From contig CM022679.1 in NCBI GenBank assembly GCA_012295275.1, positions 1,415,775-1,479,774 of the forward strand: DNA of 64,000 nt, in the 5' to 3' direction. The stretch comes from Chrysomallon squamiferum. Its lineage: Eukaryota; Mollusca; Gastropoda; Neomphalida; Peltospiridae. Within the stretch, counting starts at the first letter, position 1. The number at the start of each line of letters is the position of its first letter. The notes beneath the pieces were generated by a model that did no database searches, had not been told where the DNA came from, and was given only the letters and a program-made list of their open reading frames with translations. A program made the position numbers and the translations under genes. Positions 1-24,628 of the stretch are shown here, in pieces.

Positions 1-79
1 GTTGAATGAAAATACGTTTTAAAAAGAAAAATAATTAATAAAAGAAAAAAGAGTGAAAGAGAAAAAGAAAAGAACATAA

Positions 80-262
80 TTGCAAAGATAAAAAAATATG
101 AAAAGTAAAAAAATTAATGATGTGTTTGTTTTTAGCTGAGATGATAAAACCTCTTATTTCGTTTTAGATTTGAAGGAGGAGATTTTTAAGATGTTGTTTA
201 TTTCTAGTTTAAACTTTCTAAATTTACAACACTGGTGCTTCTCTTATAAATCTGCTACAAAA
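80..262. repeat. Dispersed duplicate, copy 1 (partner at 12911-13096)
   Basis: About 180 bp aligns almost base for base with 12911-13096 in the same orientation. Shared blocks include tgtgtttgtttttagctgag and gatgttgtttatttctag. Differences are scattered point changes (for example aaacctctt against aaacatctt) and small indels near the ends. No open frame or transposon terminus is visible. It could be a fragment of an interspersed repeat family or an old local duplication. Confidence 0.75.
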
Positions 263-397
263 AGAAAATAAATAAAAATAAATAAATAAGTAAATATTAA
301 ATAACTAAATAAACAACTAACTAACTAACTAACTAACAAAAGCAATACTCCACTCCTTAAATACTAAAATAATAAACTAAGAAATGACTTTATATAG

Positions 398-543
398 ATA
401 TCAGCGTATTATGTAAGTATGATAATAAATATCGGTGTAATATGTCAGTATAAGAATAAATCTCAGCGTATTATGTATGATATTAAATATCAGTGTATTA
501 TGTATGATATTAAATATCAGTGTATTATGTAAGTATGATAAGC
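398..543. repeat. Short minisatellite, roughly 27-33 bp unit
   Basis: The phrase atatcagtgtattatgtatg recurs with variation about five times (tatcagcgtattatg, tatcggtgtaatatg, ctcagcgtattatg, atcagtgtattatg twice), separated by tatgatattaa or tatgataataa. The copies are degenerate and AT-rich. There is no sign of coding function. Confidence 0.6.
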
Positions 544-1097
544 GTATCCAGATTGCTTTAACTAAAACTGATGACTTGTTAACCGGGTTCCAAGTCGTGC
601 ACTACAGGGCTGCACGCCAGCGCGGAGAGAGTTAATTCTGTGTTAATGAGATGAAGCAAGACTTAAACTATTAAATTATCTGCGCACTCATCTGGTAGCA
701 CTTTCACATTTAATTCAGAAACATGTGGCAGAGATCACGTGTAGCAGGATCAATTCGCTGTTATACTCTTTCCCGTTCCAGATGGTGCTCATGAATCTGT
801 TTGTCAAAGGCAATGGTATGCGTGTTTTTTTCAAATTTATAATGGGAAGGTACATATAAATGATGTTTTACTGCTAATCAGTAAGAGTAATCCGTTGTGT
901 TAGGATGCTGGTTTTTTCTCTCATTGTCTATGTATTCCTCCACAGAAGGTGAGATGCCATATGATTGTAGATTTAAAATGTGTGAAGCATGTTCTTGAAT
1001 ATAAGTTTGTTATTTGTTATTACCCACAGTAATGAAGATAAAAATAATAAATTAAAATATATTAAAATTAGAAAAAAAAAATAATAATGAAAAATAA

Positions 1098-1155
<58 letters not shown>

Positions 1156-1722
1156 GTAAGAATAATAATAAGAATAATAATAATAATAAAACAAAACCAA
1201 ACAAACAAACAAACAAATAAATAAAATAAATACATAAATAAATAAATATAATAAAATAGAAAATAAAAAATAAACTAGTCCTATAACAACAATATAATAC
1301 AAATTAAATTTATCGGAAGATATTTATTTCAGCTGCTATATTCAAGACACCGGCAGCCTATTTTAGTAGTCTAAGTAGATAAAAAGACTTTTAAAAATAC
1401 ACTAATCGTTCTGTAATAGCTTCCAGCCTTAGTCAACGAAACCCGGTTTTCTAGAATTACAAGAAAAATTTTTCCTTTGATATTAAAATATGTTTCGTGT
1501 GCTTCCGAACATGCCATCATTAATCTAACTACAGCATCCCTGATCTTGACGCCTACTTCATGGTTCTCGCAAATGGAAGTAAATTAATTAACTTTAATAG
1601 CAGCTCTGTCGTGTACAGATAATTATAACCTCATGTCCTTGATACAGTGGAAATTATTAAGTATGAAAACTGCTCGTGTTATGTGTAGACCTGCAATGCT
1701 TTCTTCACTCGAAAAAATAAAA
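544..1722. other. Intergenic, AT-rich, with one (TAA)n tract
   Basis: This stretch has no supported gene. It carries a (TAA)n tract at about 1097-1156 followed by (AAAC)n/(AAAT)n. A strong acceptor-like sequence (tcccgttccag, ending at 781) is followed 34 bp later by a good donor (gtatgcg), but the peptide between them is too short to judge. Confidence 0.5.
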
Positions 1723-2072
1723 ACGTGATAGTTTCATGGGATAAAAATTTGACAGGGTAAAAATAAGAGCACGTAATAGTTTGTCAGGGTAAAAACAAGA
1801 ACACGTAATAGTTTGACAAAGGGTAAAAATAAGAACACGTAATAATTTGAAAGGGTTAAAATAAGAACACATAATAGTTTGACAGGGTAAAAATAAGAAT
1901 ACGTAATAGTTTGACAGGGTAAAAATAAGAACACGTAATAGTTTGACAGGGTAAAAATAAGAATACGTAATAGTTTGACAGGGTAAAAATAAGAACACGT
2001 AATAGTTTGACAGGGTAAAAATAAGAACACGTAATAGTTTCACTGACAAAAATGGGAAATCGTAATAGTTTC
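1723..2072. repeat. 32-bp minisatellite, about nine full copies
   Basis: The unit is approximately cagggtaaaaataagaacac followed by gtaatagtttga, repeated about nine times with degenerate partial copies at both ends (near 1725 and 2061). Internal variants alternate: aacacgtaat and aatacgtaat. The unit length is 32 bp, not a multiple of three, so all three minus frames stay open and give artefactual peptides. No gene is inferred. Confidence 0.85.
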
Positions 2073-2189
2073 ATCCAGCAAAAAACAAAACAGAAACAAA
2101 ACAAGTACACACATATGACTGTACAACCAGTATACAATTAATTAGAACAGACAGTGTTGTGGTCTTACACTTTCACTATTAACTACTGT

Positions 2190-2262
2190 GTAGAAAGCGG
2201 TACGAGGGTTTGACCTCGGTACCTACCAGTCTGAGAATCGAGAGGCGAACCAGTTTGAGCAG
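2190..2262 (-). repeat. tRNA-like / SINE-head remnant
   Basis: On the minus strand, ctggttcgcctctcgattct is followed after about 20 bp by a B-box-like gaggtcaaaccctcg. The spacing resembles a tRNA-derived SINE head. The stems do not fold into a convincing tRNA, so it is at best a decayed SINE or tRNA pseudogene. Confidence 0.3.
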
Positions 2263-2590
2263 ACAGCAGTGACAGTTTACCTGAGACAGGTGTGTTGACT
2301 TTGTCACATTGACCGTCACGTTCCAGCGTTTATGAGTAAACATTGTGGACATGATTTGTTAAACGTTCATCAAATTTCATTTCAAAACAGGGTGGATCCA
2401 GACTCTGTGAGAACGGGTGGGGTGGGGAGTTCTAGGGAAGGGCTTGCTACATAAAAGTTTCAATAACGGTTACATTCATTTACTTTAAAACTGTCACAAA
2501 TACACGTACACAAATAATATAAACATTAAACTCTATACAAATTAATAAATGTATACACAATTACTGAGAGAGAGTGACAGAAAGAGAAAC

Positions 2591-2673
<83 letters not shown>

Positions 2674-3493
2674 AATATGGAATTATTTTGTAACAACATA
2701 TGGCCAATGTATAGCTCACACAACGTCAATAGATTAAGTTACGCAGCTGAAATGAAGTAAATCGTCTGAGGTAAAAAAGGATACATGTATTATTACATTA
2801 CTGACTTACACCACAAATTTAAGCTATGTTTAAAAGTCGTAAAAATATAAATAAACAAGATTTGGCGTCAGAGAATGTTACGTGTTTTTGTTTTAATGAA
2901 TCGCTTCGTTTCGAACGTTCCAGTTTCCTTGACATTATTTCTCAGACGCAGAACCCTCTCGAAATTCAGAATTTCTTTCGCTCATAAAACGTTTATTTTA
3001 ATAACCCAGAAAGTAAGATGGTTTGAAAGTGTGTCCAGTTAGTTTTACATGAACATCAGCTTATCGTTAATGGAAATAACGCATGATTATCATAATTATG
3101 TAAAAACGTGTGAAGCAGCAAATGCAAGCACTACATTGATAATTTATATAATCAACAACATCGTCAAATACCAGTCAGGTTTTATTATGTCATAATTACA
3201 GTTATCTTTAATGATTAGTGCTCATACTTTTAGATATACAACATAGAGACATTAGTCATATTTACTGCTGTATTTATGGCTGTATTAATTCTGTGTAAAT
3301 TTACAGTTCTGTTCTCATGACCAAGGACGCGCTTAATTTAATAACACAACAAGAAAACCTTTTACTGACTCATTTGTCTAAAATAGCATACAGGTAATGT
3401 GAGAAACAACACGCTACAGTTGCACTAGGGCTACCCTTTAAAAAATAGTTTAAAAATAATAACTACTACAACAACAACAATAATAATAATACA

Positions 3494-3528
<35 letters not shown>

Positions 3529-4219
3529 AAACAAACTAACAAACAAAAGCAAAAACCCCAGCAAATTTGTTTCTTCAGGCATCATAACTATCAGAAATCA
3601 CGTATTTTTATTAAACTTGTCGCCCAGCACAACAAACAATAACATTTTGCGGAGCTCTGACTGGAACGGGAAATAGACCAGTGAGTACAGTGATCTCACC
3701 AAACAAAATCATGCTGGCAAAAAAAACACAACAAGAACAGTCATTAAACAGACGTTTTAGTTAAATCTAAGAATAACATTCCAACTTCTGAGTCGATGAC
3801 GTTTGTTTCTTAAGTATTTACGTGTTCTTTTAAATTAAAAATGGTGGAACGCTAGACGAGTAGGTATATAAATTAAGATACGATTTAACACAAAAATTAT
3901 CTTCGAAGCGACGGATTTAAGGTGTACAATTTAAAAAACACGACTTACTTAATTTGTGTCGAAGTGTATGCGCAGTAGCTGATTTATGAAAGATTTAAAT
4001 CTTTATCTTCAACAGGCTATGATTACGTAACTTGGATTTTATCTGACATATTACAGACAAACTGTTTTTTTCTCTTTACTGAAATTATTATATACAGCGT
4101 GTTTAATAGCATTAAGAACAGAAATACCAGAAACAACAACAAAAACGAAACAAAAATCAACTCAGCAAAGACGATGACTACAACAACTGTATTACTGTAT
4201 TATACTGTATTAGTATGAC

Positions 4220-4306
<87 letters not shown>

Positions 4307-4671
4307 AATAATCACTTTAAAAAAAAATATTACCTTACAACTGTGTGAAATTCTTGTTTTCCGCACTCAGTAGTATTTTATAAACAATCCTGTTGTTGAT
4401 GTGACGTTTTAAATTCAACAGTTCCTCTATAAATAATAAAATCTCCTCCAATTTATAAACACGTGATCAGATTACTGGATAAACAACGGATCACGTTCAG
4501 TTTGGTAACCCAGGTGGAAAAAAAAAAAAAAAAGGTTAAAAAAAAGATCAAAACGACATTTCACAGCGCAGCCATTCATACACGAAGGCGTGTGTTTCAG
4601 TGTGACAGTGAGATGTGTCTCTGTTTGTCACATTTCTTTCTAACACGCCATTACTCCGCAGCCCCGTGGAA
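2263..4671. other. Intergenic, AT-rich, with two (GA)n tracts
   Basis: Two pure (GA)n tracts lie at 2594-2669 and 4224-4304, and an (AAAT)n run lies near 3490-3530. The remaining sequence is AT-rich with scattered stops in all frames. I see no RNA gene. Base composition becomes GC-richer after about 4560. Confidence 0.6.
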
Positions 4672-4761
4672 CAGGCGGGCGAGTCGAGGGTCACGTGCAG
4701 ACCAAGTGAGGACTGCGGCGGTCAGTCGGGTCGGGTGACGTTTTCAGATCTCGTGCTGTAA
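4672..4761 (+). CDS. Weak candidate terminal exon in a GC-rich patch
   Basis: A good acceptor (cattactccgcag, ending at 4671) opens a frame that reads PVEQAGESRVTCRPSED and continues to TAA at 4759-4761, 29 codons plus stop after one leading base. Third positions are GC-rich, unlike the AT-rich surroundings. An alternative donor (aa|gtgagg) lies inside it, so it could instead be a 44-nt internal exon. No family is recognised and no partner exon was found. It may simply be a GC-rich promoter patch. Confidence 0.18.
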   Translation, partial: QAGESRVTCRPSEDCGGQSGRVTFSDLVL

Positions 4762-8364
<3,603 letters not shown>

Positions 8365-9213
8365 TTAAATAGTTAATCGACAGTTTGTTCGTGTCCACTG
8401 TGATATCACGTGCTTTGCTGTTGGTCGTAATTCTGGATCCATCTTGCACATTTCTGTTATAAATCCACTGATATATGCCACACATTCCTCTTTTCTCGCT
8501 GTATTTCGTGGGAAAGTGAAACCTTTTGTCTTCTGTTCTTGCAAAATGGCTGCCTCCGTCCCTCTGAACGGAACGTCACAAAACGTCATGAAGTACAGCA
8601 CGCACCCGAGACTCCAAACGTCAGCGCACAAAGGTTTAAACGGCCTGTGAGACAGCACTTCAGGTGCAAGGTAAGAGTTTTGTCCCAGGTAGCTGTGACA
8701 GAGGACAGGTTTGCCGTTCTTGTCGGTGCACAACATGGCCGTTCCGAAGTCGGCGAGTTTCACGAGGTTTTCAGACACCATTAGCATGTTGCTAGGGTTG
8801 ACGTCACAGTGACCTACTTTGTTGCTGTGACAGAACGACAAGGCAGACAGGAGCTGACGAAACACGCTGGAAATGAAGACGTTGCTCGCTGTTCCCTTTT
8901 CTCTGACGAAACACTGCAGATTTCCCAGCCCCGCGTACTCCATGACGATGCACGCCACGTGCGAGAAGCAGACGACGTCCTTTATGGAGACGACGTGACG
9001 ATGTCTCAGCTTCATCAGCAGCGTTATCTCGTTAAGGATTGTGACGTCATCTTCCACGCGACGTCTCGACTCGATTTTCTTCACCGCCAAAAGTTTACCG
9101 TCACAGCGACGTTGCAGTGTGAAGACTTCGCCGAAGCTGCCCACGTCGATGGACTGCATGACACAGTATCCTTCTGATGACAACAAGTCGATCCACGATT
9201 GTCCGGTATCCAT
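8365..9213 (-). CDS. Intronless serine/threonine protein kinase, TSSK/CAMK-like, atypical catalytic loop
   Basis: A 282-residue protein that is almost entirely a kinase catalytic domain, probably phosphorylating Ser/Thr in the cytoplasm or nucleus; there is no signal peptide or membrane segment. Visible motifs: glycine loop G25-S-F-G28-E-V; ATP-binding lysine K45 in LLAVKK; helix-C glutamate E62; catalytic loop G-H135-C-D137-V-N-P-S-N142; DFG at 155-157; APE at 183-185; DVWSLGC at 198-204; subdomain XI arginine R263. Two key positions are unusual. The HRD arginine is C136 and the catalytic-loop lysine is N139. The first glycine of the P-loop is also replaced (D23). Catalytic D137, N142 and D155 are kept, so activity is possible but uncertain. 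The short length, the absence of introns and the overall pattern recall testis-specific kinases (TSSK), which is inference. The start is the first ATG of the open frame (MDTGQSW). GC content is clearly above the flanks. Confidence 0.85.
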   Translation of the reverse strand: MDTGQSWIDLLSSEGYCVMQSIDVGSFGEVFTLQRRCDGKLLAVKKIESRRRVEDDVTILNEITLLMKLRHRHVVSIKDVVCFSHVACIVMEYAGLGNLQCFVREKGTASNVFISSVFRQLLSALSFCHSNKVGHCDVNPSNMLMVSENLVKLADFGTAMLCTDKNGKPVLCHSYLGQNSYLAPEVLSHRPFKPLCADVWSLGCVLYFMTFCDVPFRGTEAAILQEQKTKGFTFPRNTARKEECVAYISGFITEMCKMDPELRPTAKHVISQWTRTNCRLTI

Positions 9214-9879
9214 GACAACGGGATATAATACAGGAGATATTTCTCATACATCCATTTTCTCAAGTTTACTTTACCTCGAAACTGAGCTGAATTTTCTTTC
9301 TTTTTTTCTCATAAACTTCCAGTTTTCTCCTTCAACTTGAAGAATATTCAGAACAAATCGTAAATCTGTCAGATAGCAACTGGAGAATAATTTTTGGCAT
9401 TCCTAAATTAAGCGTTTTAATGAAGACATTTACTTACAGGTTTTTTTCTCGCAGCTTTCAAAAATTGTTTTCAAAACAAAACTGACTTTAAACTTTTTTA
9501 ATGAACAAAAACTTAAAAGTTAAAGTCAAAGGATTAATTACTAACCTTGAGATTAGAATCTTTGTTCTTTCATTTGTTGTCGTTTGTTTTGTTTTTGTTA
9601 TTGTTTGTTTTTAAAATACAAACGTGCTTACCTTTGATTTTTTCTGTTTAGAAAGAAAACATGATTACAAAAGACATTTAAACGAGAGAAAAACGAACAA
9701 ACACACGATTCAGGTTTCAACCTTTCGGCTTTGAAGTGAACCTTCTTTCGCTTAAACAAAACGAACACAGAAAGTGGAACAGCACAAACAAAAAGGAGAA
9801 AAAGTTACAAAGAAAATTCTGCCCACATCAAAGACAGTGAAGGTTAATTTTTGTGGCGGATCTGCTTCTTATCTGCAGA
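9214..9879. other. 5' flank of the kinase gene
   Basis: AT-rich, with T-rich stretches. No TATA box or clear initiator is evident to me, and no other gene is seen. The region continues into a GC-richer patch at about 9880. Confidence 0.4.
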
Positions 9880-10040
9880 ATAGTGGCACGAGAGCGCGCG
9901 CGCCTTTCACTGACTGGAACTGCACGTCACGTGACGCCTCTGGGTTGCCAATGCGCTGCAGAGTAGCGGGTTCCTGTCTTTGAGGACTGCAAGCGGAGGG
10001 AAGCAAGATGGAGCAATTAGTTGGAGAATCCATCTGCCTT
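9880..10040. promoter_or_regulatory. GC-rich promoter-like patch with E-box and YY1-like core
   Basis: Within about 160 bp are a GC run (gagcgcgcgcgcc), a palindromic E-box/CLEAR-type site gtcacgtgac (9926-9935) and a CAAGATGG core (10004-10011) of the kind seen in YY1 sites and in strong start-codon contexts. It stands out against AT-rich flanks. It could be the kinase promoter (about 0.7 kb upstream on the minus strand) or a promoter for an unseen plus-strand first exon beginning MEQLVGES at 10008. Both are inference. Confidence 0.3.
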
Positions 10041-12910
<2,870 letters not shown>

Positions 12911-13096
12911 TTGCAAAGATAAAAAAATATGAAAAGTAAAAAATTAATGATGTGTTTGTTTTTAGCTGAGATGATAAAACATCTTATTTCGTTTTAGATT
13001 TGAAGGATGAGATTTTTAAGATGTTGTTTATTTCTAGTTTAATGTTTCTAAATTTACAACACTAGTGCTTCCCTAATACATCTGCTTCAAAGAAAA
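12911..13096. repeat. Dispersed duplicate, copy 2 (partner at 80-262)
   Basis: The same approximately 185-bp sequence as 80-262, in the same orientation, diverged at a few per cent. It is bordered on the left by A-rich simple repeat, as copy 1 is. That fits a repeat family whose members sit in A-rich DNA. Confidence 0.75.
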
Positions 13097-15262
13097 AAAA
13101 AAAAAAAAAGCTAACAGATACTCTACTGAGATTTGAACCTGCGAAACTTTGCTTCTCCGGTTTCGTTTTTATCAGTAAGTTCAAACTGTTATAAAAACTA
13201 ACTAACTGTATTTCCTGTACGAGAGTTTATTAAAACCTGACACAAGTCCTGTTAGTCTGAAACTAAATAAGCTGAGATAAAAAGTAGCAGACGATAACAA
13301 AACATTCCGATTTTCTGTTCTGTCTTGTCCATCTTCACTCTGATTTTCAGGGACGTTTCTGGAAGTTGAGAAAAGGGGAAACCAGCGTTGTGATAAAAAC
13401 AGATTTCGCGACCAGCTCTCAGATTAGGAAGGGCGTGTGCTGGGTATATCATAAGCCGGATATATTGCCTCGCCCAATAATTTCTGTTTCAGAACCAGAA
13501 ATTAGACTTCAGAAGAAGAATCTTGTTTTTGTAAATCTCAGCACACACTCTAAGCAGTTCTTTACTGTATAAAATAAACTTGATAAAAACGTTATAAAAT
13601 ATTATTTCAAATATCATGCCCTGTATCGACTACGTCATATAATGTATAACTGTATAGTAGCTAATAACAAATCTAACAAACAAAATCAAAGAAAATAGCT
13701 GCTAGATCCGCCCTTTTGAAGTTCCAATTTAATAACATTAGATGCATACTGTGAATATTTTCTATTCTGTGTTTTGACGATGGAAATAACAGTTATCTGT
13801 GCACGAGCTGTCAGTGCGGGTTTCTTCTCTGGCATTCCGTGACGTTGTAAACGCCGTGTTTAACATGCAGTAAACGTCAATAAACAACGCTGCACGGCGT
13901 CGTTAAAGGACAATTACCCGACGCTTATTCTCTGTTACGTAAATAAACTGCTTTGCTGCAACAGCGCGCGGATGAAATGAAGAAGGTGCAAATGGATTTC
14001 TCAGGACAGCTCGCGCCAGTTAAAAGACAAACTGAAAAGTCATCATCAGGAGAAATGTTGCCTGACGCTAAACAGTTTTATTTTACACTTCGTACCTGCT
14101 GACTCGTGCGAGCCAAGCAGAGACACAGGCAGAACTAATTTACACACTCGTCACGTGACAGCTGTCTTCTGCCTTCCCCATCAGATTAATATTGCAGGTG
14201 TCAAGCTGTGACGTAACTAACAGAGCATGTTATGACGTAACCGCACAAAGGCATTCTTCTCGAGCTTTTGGTTAATAGACTTGCAGACGGTCCAAATCGA
14301 AAACAAAAATTCGATTTAAAACAGAAGTGTCTGTCTTGAACTGTTAATTTCTAAATACTGAATCAAAGAACATTTTTATAAATGCACTGTGTGTAAGAGT
14401 TAGTGAACCACTGATAAGCGGGGGATAGACAGACAGAAAGATATACGTGGAGAAATGAGTGAGAGAGAGAGAGAATGAAAAAAAGAGACAGCCAGGTAGA
14501 GAAAAAATTCAACAACAGGTAAAATAAATATCTATGTGAAATACACACCGACACATTCCAACATGGAATACAAATTTACACTGTTTCATTCTCTTGAACA
14601 TAGAAAAAACAGAACTTAAAAAAACACAAAAACAAAACAGCTTCTAGAAAACAGTCCATAATGTGGAAACACACACATAAACAAACAGAAACTAAAACTT
14701 ACACAAACACACTAACAACAGATACACATGTTAACAACAAACACACACACTAACAAAAAATGGACATACACACCAGTAACAAAAACACAGATACATACAA
14801 ACGCAAACAGACACATACATATACCAAACAATAACAAACACTTACACATACACACATACTAATATACGCATAGACACGCACACCAAATATATACGCATAC
14901 ATACTAACAACAAACATATACATATACACACATAATGTATATAATATACACACGCATATACACACACACACACGCACACAGAGAAACACAAAAGAATAAA
15001 ACAAATCTGACAAGTTTGACTGAAGTTGTGAAGAAAAACATCAAAACAACGACAACAAAAGAAAGAAAACAAAGAAAAAAAAAAAGAAATTATTCTGCAC
15101 GGTTCATTAGCATGATATTACTGTCGACAGAATCAACTGGCAGCTACGACGACATCATTCACAGAAAAAAATGTGCTCATCATCATAATTCAAACAGAGA
15201 TGTTACAAAAAAAAAAAATAATAATAAAAATATTCACGTATTTGTGTGTTCGAGTCTGACAT
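13097..15262. other. Intergenic, no supported gene
   Basis: A B-box-like gcaggttcaaatctc lies on the minus strand near 13120-13145, possibly a SINE scrap. The stretch at 13780-14250 is less repetitive and somewhat GC-richer but gives no convincing exon. From 14640 to 14990 it is CA-rich with (ACAT)-type repeats. Confidence 0.45.
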
Positions 15263-15314
15263 CGGTTAACCCCCCACAGCGGTTAACCCCCCACAGCGGT
15301 CAACCCCCCAAAGC
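15263..15314. repeat. 17-bp tandem repeat, three copies
   Basis: Three adjacent copies of cggttaaccccccacag, the last slightly altered (gtcaaccccccaaag). Each carries a run of six C. It is too short for a minisatellite array but clearly periodic. Confidence 0.7.
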
Positions 15315-22260
<6,946 letters not shown>

Positions 22261-22377
22261 TAAACGTAAATTATTTCTATGTTACGTTAAATCAACGTTA
22301 AATCTTTGAACATTCTCATTCATAATTCAGCTGTCACTGAATTCTGACATTGTGAAATCAAGTAATTGCTGAGTCCA

Positions 22378-22443
22378 GGGTAGATAACTGCTACTTTGAA
22401 TGAGACTTTTCATTAGAGTACACTGTAGTGTTGTATTTCACAA
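22378..22443 (+). promoter_or_regulatory. Class A upstream flank of a tRNA-Ser gene
   Basis: Begins gggtagataactgctacttt and ends at the tRNA. The same sequence, reverse-complemented, precedes the tRNA gene at 50898-50979. The GGGTAGATAA block starts 66 bp upstream of the mature 5' end in both cases. It is a candidate external Pol III element, or simply shared duplicated DNA. Confidence 0.35.
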
Positions 22444-22525
22444 GTCGTCGTGGCCGAGTGGTTAAGGCGATGGACTAGAAATCCATTGGGGTCTCCCCGC
22501 GCAGGTTCGAATCCTGCCGGCGACG
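22444..22525 (+). tRNA. tRNA-Ser(AGA), group I copy 1
   Basis: An 82-nt cytoplasmic tRNA decoding UCU and, after A34 to inosine editing, UCC and UCA. The acceptor stem gtcgtcg pairs with cggcgac and leaves discriminator G. The D-arm/A-box is tggccgagtggttaaggc, the anticodon loop is ctagaaa with anticodon AGA, and the long variable arm is tggggtctccccgc as expected for a class II serine tRNA. The T-arm/B-box is gcaggttcgaatcctgc. CCA is not encoded and there is no intron. An oligo-T terminator (six T) follows at 22529-22534. All ten complete copies in the window have this same mature sequence. Confidence 0.97.
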
Positions 22526-22830
22526 ATATTTTTTGACATGAATATAATTTTTTTAAAACAATCAATCAGTTTCAATAATGATTTACAGAACAAAAGTATA
22601 ATTAGCTCGTATTTTCCTTTTAAATAATTTCTTACTACTACTGCTGTGTCTGGTCACAATGGTATTATCGTCTGCTTTACTTTCGTGTCTCTGTCCTGCT
22701 ATACCAGCAGGTTCTCAGATACAGTTCATGTACAGAATCTAATCAGACGTGTATAAAATACATACATACCTACACATGCACATAATTATGTCCAGGGATT
22801 GACCTGTGAAAATAGCTTTGTGATATCACA
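22526..22830. repeat. Inter-tRNA spacer, M class (shared with 42996-43303 and 49256-49558)
   Basis: The spacer carries cagcaggttctcagatacag, gtacagaatctaatcagacg and attatgtccagggattgacc. The same order recurs between the copies at 42914 and 43304, and inverted between 49174 and 49559. This shows that the duplication unit is a tRNA gene plus about 300 bp of spacer. Nothing in it looks coding. Confidence 0.85.
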
Positions 22831-22912
22831 GTCGTCGTGGCCGAGTGGTTAAGGCGATGGACTAGAAATCCATTGGGGTCTCCCCGCGCAGGTTCGAATC
22901 CTGCCGGCGACG
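22831..22912 (+). tRNA. tRNA-Ser(AGA), group I copy 2
   Basis: Mature sequence identical to the copy at 22444. The upstream flank is class M (ataattatgtccagggattg then tgatatcaca directly abutting the gene). A five-T terminator follows at 22916-22920. Confidence 0.97.
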
Positions 22913-23265
22913 ATATTTTTGAAAACAACATGAAATTAAAAATGAAGAAGTGTGAAACAGTTCATTCAGTCAGTCAGGAACATCATAGTTTATCGAACAA
23001 AGACGTAGTTACCTCTTATTTTATTAATTTCTTAGTACTACTACTGCTACTACTACAACTACCATTGCTACTATTACTGCTTCTATTATTGCTACTAATA
23101 TTGCTGCATCTGTTCCTGATGTTTTACAACTGATATTATAATTATTTTGGTAAGAAAAAAAATTAAAAGTTTCTGGAAGAAAGACTAATTTGCAGAAGAA
23201 TCATTTACAAGGGCAGATAATTATGTCCAGGGATTGACCTGTCAAAATGGTTTGATCATATCACA
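22913..23265. other. Spacer between tRNA copies 2 and 3
   Basis: Contains (CTA)-rich sequence at about 23035-23100 and ends in a class M-prime flank: gggcagataattatgtccag starting at 23211, 55 bp upstream of the next gene. No gene is seen. Confidence 0.7.
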
Positions 23266-23347
23266 GTCGTCGTGGCCGAGTGGTTAAGGCGATGGACTAG
23301 AAATCCATTGGGGTCTCCCCGCGCAGGTTCGAATCCTGCCGGCGACG
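23266..23347 (+). tRNA. tRNA-Ser(AGA), group I copy 3
   Basis: Mature sequence identical to the other copies. Its upstream flank matches that of the copy at 44187 (gataattatgtccagggatt ... atatcaca). Five T at 23351-23355 form the terminator. It is the last copy of group I; the next lies about 19.6 kb away. Confidence 0.97.
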
Positions 23348-24545
23348 AAATTTTTATTTATTTACTAATAGGCAGGTTATTATTTTGGTCTGTATTTAAA
23401 AACTTTATCTTGTGAATTAAACGGCTTTGCTGTTCTGTGTGATATAACATGTTGTCTTAATAATTGAAAAAATAAGTGACTTTATTTTAAAAATAATCAA
23501 ATAAGTGACTACTCTTTGTTTCAAATAATGTAATAAGTAATAATACTACTATTTCTGTTACTACTACTGTTGTGTGTACTGTAACAGATACTAAGGCTAC
23601 TTACAATTAGTACTGCTGTTTCTACTACTTACATTACTACTACCACTGTTATTACTGTCACAGCGAAGTTACAAGAACATCAACAACGACATCAACAACA
23701 ACTACGACTACAATCACTACTTCTACTACTGCTCCTATTAGAACAACTACTACTACTATTTCTACTACCTCAACTACTGCTACAGCAACTGTCACTACTA
23801 TTACTGCTACTATTGCTGCTAGTACTACTATTACTGTTTGTACTACTACTAATATTTGCTTAAATCAGTAAAATAATTTAGGATCAGGTAAAAAGAGAAA
23901 AACAGCGAATCAGAAGTAAAGCGAAAGAAAGAAAAAGAATGAAAAGAGAAAATGAAATAAATAAATAAAAAATTAAAAAAACCCAGCAACAACAACAGCA
24001 ACAACAACTCTAAAAAAAACAAAAAAAAAAAAAAAAAAAAAAGTAAAAAACACATACAAAAAAAAGAGGCAATTAAATGAGATTTAAACACTGACATTTT
24101 CTTTTTCCTTGCCTGTAATTTAAGAATTATTTATTTAATTGATATTTTCACCAACAGTTGAATGCGTATATCACAAGGCGCACCTGTTGGGCTGTTTTTA
24201 GAACATTCACTGTTAAAAGCCAATAAAAAATGACGCTGTTTCGATAACCGACCTCTGGGAGATAAATTATATTCAGGGTTTTTTTTTTTTTCTGCTCTCA
24301 CAATTTCACCAAAACAATGAGGTAAACAGCAATCACAAATCTAGTTCAGTTGTTTTTTATTCTATTTGTGTCTGTGATGTGCTAAACAATAGTTTAAGTA
24401 CAATTGTATATTTACAAGTCATTCCCTTTGTCGTTCAGATTTTAAATACATTTTTATATACATCGCTTTGTCTGATGTTTGTGTATTTCTACCATTTCTA
24501 AAATGAAATAAAATGAATAAATAAATAAACGAACACATAAGTACA

Positions 24546-24628
<83 letters not shown>

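Noticed and set aside
782-815. A 34-nt microexon between a strong acceptor and a good donor
   Set aside because: Too short to test for coding signal, and no partner exon was found.
973-1302. Tyr-, Ile-, Leu-, Asn- and Ser-rich open frames over (TTA), (TAA), (CTA) and (GA) tracts, here and throughout the window
   Set aside because: Simple-repeat translations (for example poly-Y and poly-ER). There is no codon bias, splice context or domain.
8539-9340. Plus-strand open frames overlapping the kinase gene
   Set aside because: Antisense shadows of the kinase coding sequence.
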